A stretch of DNA of 64,000 bases from Chitinophaga parva (GTDB lineage Bacteria > Bacteroidota > Bacteroidia > Chitinophagales > Chitinophagaceae). The stretch lies in the NCBI RefSeq assembly GCF_003071345.1, contig NZ_QCYK01000001.1, positions 1,426,001 through 1,490,000 of the forward strand, read 5' to 3'. This document shows, piece by piece, positions 61,203-64,000 of this stretch (positions are counted from its first letter, which is position 1; the number at the start of each line of letters is the position of its first letter). Position numbers and translations under genes: made by a program. Under the pieces are notes generated by a model, which saw nothing but the letters and a program-made list of their open reading frames with translations, did not search any database and was not told the origin of the DNA.

Positions 61203-61757
61203 ATGAACGACACCAGGCAGCAGATCATTTTACTGGCGGATGAACTGATCCGTACCCGCGGGTTCAATGCGTTCAGTTATGCCGATATTGCGCAACAGTT
61301 GCAGATCCGCAATGCAGCCGTACATTATCATTTTCCCACTAAACCAGACCTGGGCATAGCGGTGCTGGCGCATGAAATGGAACTGATGCATGCCGCCTGG
61401 GAAAAATGGGCAAAGCTGCCGGAAGACCAGCAGCTGCAAAAGTTCACCCAGACCTTTGGCATCAAAAGCAAGCGTGGCCAGATCTGTTTAATGGGATCGC
61501 TTACCCCGGATTATATTACATTCACGCCTGCCATGCAGGAAAAGGTGCAGGAAATGGCCACGGCCATCACCACCTGGCTCACCGCCCTGCTGAAAAGCGG
61601 CCGGGAAAAAAAGCTGCTCCATTTTACCGGCGAGCCGTACGACCGGGCATTGGTGACCATTACCAGTTTGCAGTCGTCGCTGCTGCTGGCGCGGGTGATA
61701 GGGCCACAGGCCTTCGGCGCCATCAGCGGGCAGCTGCTGCAAGACCTGCGCCCATAG
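61203..61757 (+). CDS. TetR/AcrR family transcriptional regulator
   Basis: The 184-residue protein has the TetR helix-turn-helix (ILLADELIRTRGFNAFSYADIAQQLQIRNAAVHYHFPTKPDLGIAVL, about 9-55) and a helical ligand domain whose C-terminal half is VQEMATAITTWLTALLKSG and later helices. The promoter before it contains a perfect palindrome, so it should repress its own gene. The next gene in the same direction is fabF, with its own promoter 5 bases after the stop. Control of fabF by the regulator is possible but no second palindrome is seen there. The ligand is unknown. Confidence 0.9.
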   Translation: MNDTRQQIILLADELIRTRGFNAFSYADIAQQLQIRNAAVHYHFPTKPDLGIAVLAHEMELMHAAWEKWAKLPEDQQLQKFTQTFGIKSKRGQICLMGSLTPDYITFTPAMQEKVQEMATAITTWLTALLKSGREKKLLHFTGEPYDRALVTITSLQSSLLLARVIGPQAFGAISGQLLQDLRP

Positions 61758-61761
61758 CGGC

Positions 61762-61791
61762 TTGCAGCCATTATATTTAAACATACTTTTA
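61762..61791 (+). promoter_or_regulatory. Promoter of fabF
   Basis: TTG (61762-61764), a 19-base spacer and TACTTTTA (61784-61791, one mismatch) end six bases before ATG 61798, so the transcript is likely leaderless. The TTG here might be misread as an earlier start of fabF. Confidence 0.55.
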
Positions 61792-61797
61792 AAACAT

Positions 61798-63039
61798 ATG
61801 AAAAGAGTAGTTGTAACAGGTTTAGGCGCACTTACACCATTGGGAAATGATGTGGCCAGTTTCTGGGATGCCTTGGTAAAAGGCACCAGCGGCGCTGCCG
61901 CCATCACGCATTTTGATGCCACGCCTTTCCGCACCCGCTTTGCCTGTGAGTTGAAAAACTTTGATGTAAACGCCCTTCTGGATAAGGCAGATGTGCGCAG
62001 GCTGGACCCCTTTACCCAGTACGCGCTGGTATCTACCGAACAGGCCGTGAAAGATTCCGGCCTGGATTTTTCAAAGATGGACCCGTTTGATACGGGCGTG
62101 ATCTGGGGCACCGGTGAAGGCGGGCTCACCACCTTTGAAGACCAGCTGCTGGAGTACGCGCAAGACCCGTCCCGGCCACGTTTCAGCCCGTACTTTGTGC
62201 CCAAGCTCATTGCCAACATGGCCTCCGGCATGATCTCCATTAAATATGGCCTCATGGGCATCAACTACACCACCGTGTCTGCCTGTGCCACTTCCAATAC
62301 CGCCATCATGGATGCCTTCAATTACATCCGCTGGGGTAAGGCCAAGGTGATCATCACCGGTGGTTCTGAATCACCTATTACCCGTGCATCCGTGGGAGGC
62401 TTCAGTTCCATGAAAGCCATGAGCAGCCGCAATGATGATCCTGCACATGCCTCCCGTCCCTTTGATGTGGACCGCGATGGTTTTGTAATGGGGGAAGGCT
62501 CCGGCACGCTGATCCTGGAAGAATACGAGCACGCCAAAGCCCGCGGCGCTAAGATCTATTGCGAGGTCGCGGGTGCTGCCATGACCGCGGATGCTTATCA
62601 TATGACGGCCACCCATCCGGAAGGCCTGGGTGCGCTGAAAGGCATGCAGCTGGCCCTGCAGGATGCCGGCCTTACGCCCGGTGATGTGGATTACCTCAAC
62701 GTGCACGCCACTTCCACTCCTGTGGGCGATTTGAGTGAAACCACCGCGGTGCACCGCCTTTTCGGGGACGATGCAACACACCTGCACATCAGTGCTACCA
62801 AGTCCATGACCGGCCACCTGCTGGGCGCTGCCGGTGCCGTGGAAGCCATTGCCAGTATTATGGCCATCGTGGATGGCGTGGTGCCACCCACCATCAACAC
62901 GGAGGTGATTGATCCTGCTATTCCTTCCAGCCTGCAGATCGTGCTGAAAGAAGCCCTGCAGAAAAAAGTAAAGGTAGCAATGAGTAATACGTTTGGTTTT
63001 GGGGGTCACAATGGTATTGCCGTATTTAAAGCATTGTAG
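61798..63039 (+). CDS. fabF: Beta-ketoacyl-ACP synthase II
   Basis: The 413-residue protein is a FabF condensing enzyme of fatty-acid synthesis. It starts KRVVVTGLGALTPLGNDV and shows Cys163 (SACATSN), His303 (VHATSTPVGD), Lys335 (ATKSMTGH) and His340, the same numbers as in Escherichia coli FabF. The Phe gate region is GFGGHNG near the C terminus (TFGFGGHNG, about 400). It elongates acyl-ACP with malonyl-ACP. No acpP gene is adjacent, so this is a stand-alone copy; in Bacteroidota a stand-alone fabF may also serve special lipids. A bidirectional terminator follows. Confidence 0.95.
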   Translation: MKRVVVTGLGALTPLGNDVASFWDALVKGTSGAAAITHFDATPFRTRFACELKNFDVNALLDKADVRRLDPFTQYALVSTEQAVKDSGLDFSKMDPFDTGVIWGTGEGGLTTFEDQLLEYAQDPSRPRFSPYFVPKLIANMASGMISIKYGLMGINYTTVSACATSNTAIMDAFNYIRWGKAKVIITGGSESPITRASVGGFSSMKAMSSRNDDPAHASRPFDVDRDGFVMGEGSGTLILEEYEHAKARGAKIYCEVAGAAMTADAYHMTATHPEGLGALKGMQLALQDAGLTPGDVDYLNVHATSTPVGDLSETTAVHRLFGDDATHLHISATKSMTGHLLGAAGAVEAIASIMAIVDGVVPPTINTEVIDPAIPSSLQIVLKEALQKKVKVAMSNTFGFGGHNGIAVFKAL

Positions 63040-63085
63040 GTTTTTTGTAATTTCGTATAAGCTTAACCGTTATAATCTGTTTTCT

Positions 63086-63122
63086 AAGCCGCTGGTGTGA
63101 TAAATGCCAGCGGCTTTCTTTT
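63086..63122. terminator. Terminator between fabF and the aldo/keto reductase
   Basis: AAGCCGCTGG (63086-63095) and CCAGCGGCTT (63107-63116) form a perfect 10-bp stem with an 11-base loop, followed by TCTTTT. The genes converge, so it may serve both. Confidence 0.8.
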
Positions 63123-63135
63123 ATGTTTGAATGCA

Positions 63136-64000
63136 TTACGCCTCTTTCAGGATCGCATCTATCTTCGCCAGTTCTTCCGGGCTGAATTGCGTATGCTCCA
63201 GGCACTTCAGGGAGTCCTGCAGCTGTGACACCTTGCTGGCGCCTATCAGCACAGAAGTGATCCGTTGGTCTTTCAGGATCCAGGCCAGTGCCATGTGGGC
63301 CAGTTGCTGGCCACGGGCGGTAGCTATATCATTGAGCCGTTTGATCTGTGACAGGCGCTGTTCCGTGATGTTCTCTGCTTTGAGGAAATGCCCCAGCGCC
63401 GCGCGGGAATCTGCCGGGATGCCGTGCAGGTAGCGGTCTGTGAGCAGGCCCTGTGCCAGCGGGGAGAAGGGAATGCAGCCCACCCCTTTTTCTTCCAGCA
63501 CGTCCAGCAGGCCGCCTTCTACCCAGCGTTCAAACATGGAATATTTAGGCTGGTGGATGAGGCAGGGTGTACCCAGTTGTTGCAGGATGTCAATGGCCTT
63601 GCGGGCATCATCGGCCTGGTAGTTGGAAATGCCTACGTACAGGGCCTTTCCCTGGCGCACGATCAGGTCCAGCGCGCTCATGGTTTCTTCCAGGGGCGTG
63701 TTGGGATCGGGGCGGTGATGGTAGAAGATGTCCACATAGTCCAGCTGCATGCGCTTCAGGCTCTGGTCCAGGCTGGATACCAGGTATTTTTTAGAGCCCC
63801 ATTCGCCGTAAGGTCCTTCCCACATGTAGTAGCCGGCCTTACTGGAGATGATCATCTCATCGCGGTAGGGTTTGAAATCCGTTTGCATGATGCGGCCAAA
63901 ATTCTCTTCGGCGGAGCCGGGAGGAGGACCATAGTTATTGGCCAGGTCAAAGTGGGTGATGCCATTGTCAAATGCTGTGCGCAGGATGGCGCGGCCATTT
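63136..64000 (-). CDS. Aldo/keto reductase (YghZ-like), N terminus outside the window
   Basis: The gene is cut by the window end: the minus-strand frame stays open to base 64000, giving 287 residues and no start. At the upstream part HFDLANNYGPPPGSAEENFGRI gives the catalytic Asp and Tyr, and SSKAGYYMWEGPYG holds the Lys. YHHRPDPNTPLEETMSALDLIVRQGKALYVGISNY gives the His and barrel core. The NNYGPPPGSAE segment is typical of the YghZ/L-glyceraldehyde-3-phosphate reductase group. C-terminal features such as FSPLAQGLLTDRYL and VLIGASKVSQLQDS bind NADPH. The reaction is probably detoxification of a small aldehyde. An ATG at 63888 lies inside the conserved domain and is not the start. Confidence 0.92.
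   Translation of the reverse strand, partial: NGRAILRTAFDNGITHFDLANNYGPPPGSAEENFGRIMQTDFKPYRDEMIISSKAGYYMWEGPYGEWGSKKYLVSSLDQSLKRMQLDYVDIFYHHRPDPNTPLEETMSALDLIVRQGKALYVGISNYQADDARKAIDILQQLGTPCLIHQPKYSMFERWVEGGLLDVLEEKGVGCIPFSPLAQGLLTDRYLHGIPADSRAALGHFLKAENITEQRLSQIKRLNDIATARGQQLAHMALAWILKDQRITSVLIGASKVSQLQDSLKCLEHTQFSPEELAKIDAILKEA

Overview
The window is a stretch of bacterial chromosome from a member of the Bacteroidota, most likely the Chitinophaga group. The reasons are a SusC/SusD pair, a Bacteroidota-type sigma-70/FecR pair, DUF885, DUF1080 and Gfo/Idh/MocA-type proteins, TTG starts, few Shine-Dalgarno sites, and many promoters of the Bacteroidota form TTG-N19/20-TAnnTTTG. Genes are dense and mostly G+C-moderate to rich. 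I saw no rRNA, tRNA, CRISPR array, insertion sequence or integrase.

Layout. 1-783: C-terminal end of a calcium-binding FG-GAP/VCBS repeat protein. 1230-8134: a complete ebo cluster, eboA-B-C-D-E-F in canonical order (EboA, TatD-like hydrolase, UbiA prenyltransferase, dehydroquinate-synthase-like enzyme, TIM-barrel EboE, phosphatase-superfamily EboF). It is followed by a small membrane protein and a Tat-exported Gfo/Idh/MocA oxidoreductase. 10464-15003: TauE/SafE permease, YjbR-like protein, DUF885 lipoprotein and a DUF1080 glycosidase-like protein. 15181-31122: mostly housekeeping genes. These are atpG standing alone, scpB with a very acidic tail, an FtsX-type permease, rny, a Crp regulator divergent from an SDR, the pheT/coiled-coil/zapA operon, dnaB, a MATE exporter, rsmE and a small-molecule kinase. 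32116-34158: an AT-rich island with an unannotated 59-residue gene and an HD-domain dGTPase; it looks foreign. 34159-41524: pyrD divergent from a sigma factor/FecR pair, a Crp-like regulator, a quinone-reductase-like MDR, a second TauE/SafE protein and an arginase-fold enzyme.

41583-58955 is a maltodextrin/maltose utilization locus. It holds a LacI regulator, susC, susD, a susE-like lipoprotein, two secreted GH13 amylases, beta-phosphoglucomutase, GH65 maltose phosphorylase, an SLC45-like sugar transporter and, at the end, a GH29 fucosidase. The inferred route is binding and import of oligosaccharides by SusCD, periplasmic hydrolysis to maltose, uptake by the MFS carrier, phosphorolysis to glucose plus beta-glucose-1-phosphate, and conversion to glucose-6-phosphate. 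CGGGAACGTTCCCG-type palindromes lie before susC and inside the first amylase gene and are good LacI operator candidates. 59109-64000: a small unknown protein, mgtE, a TetR gene whose operator sits inside its own promoter, fabF, and the C-terminal part of an aldo/keto reductase.

The items most worth following are the AT-rich dGTPase island (possible phage defence), the ebo cluster with internal promoters, the maltose operator set, and several promoters so close to ATG that the mRNAs should be leaderless. Several upstream TTG starts fall inside promoter elements, so I moved those starts downstream.
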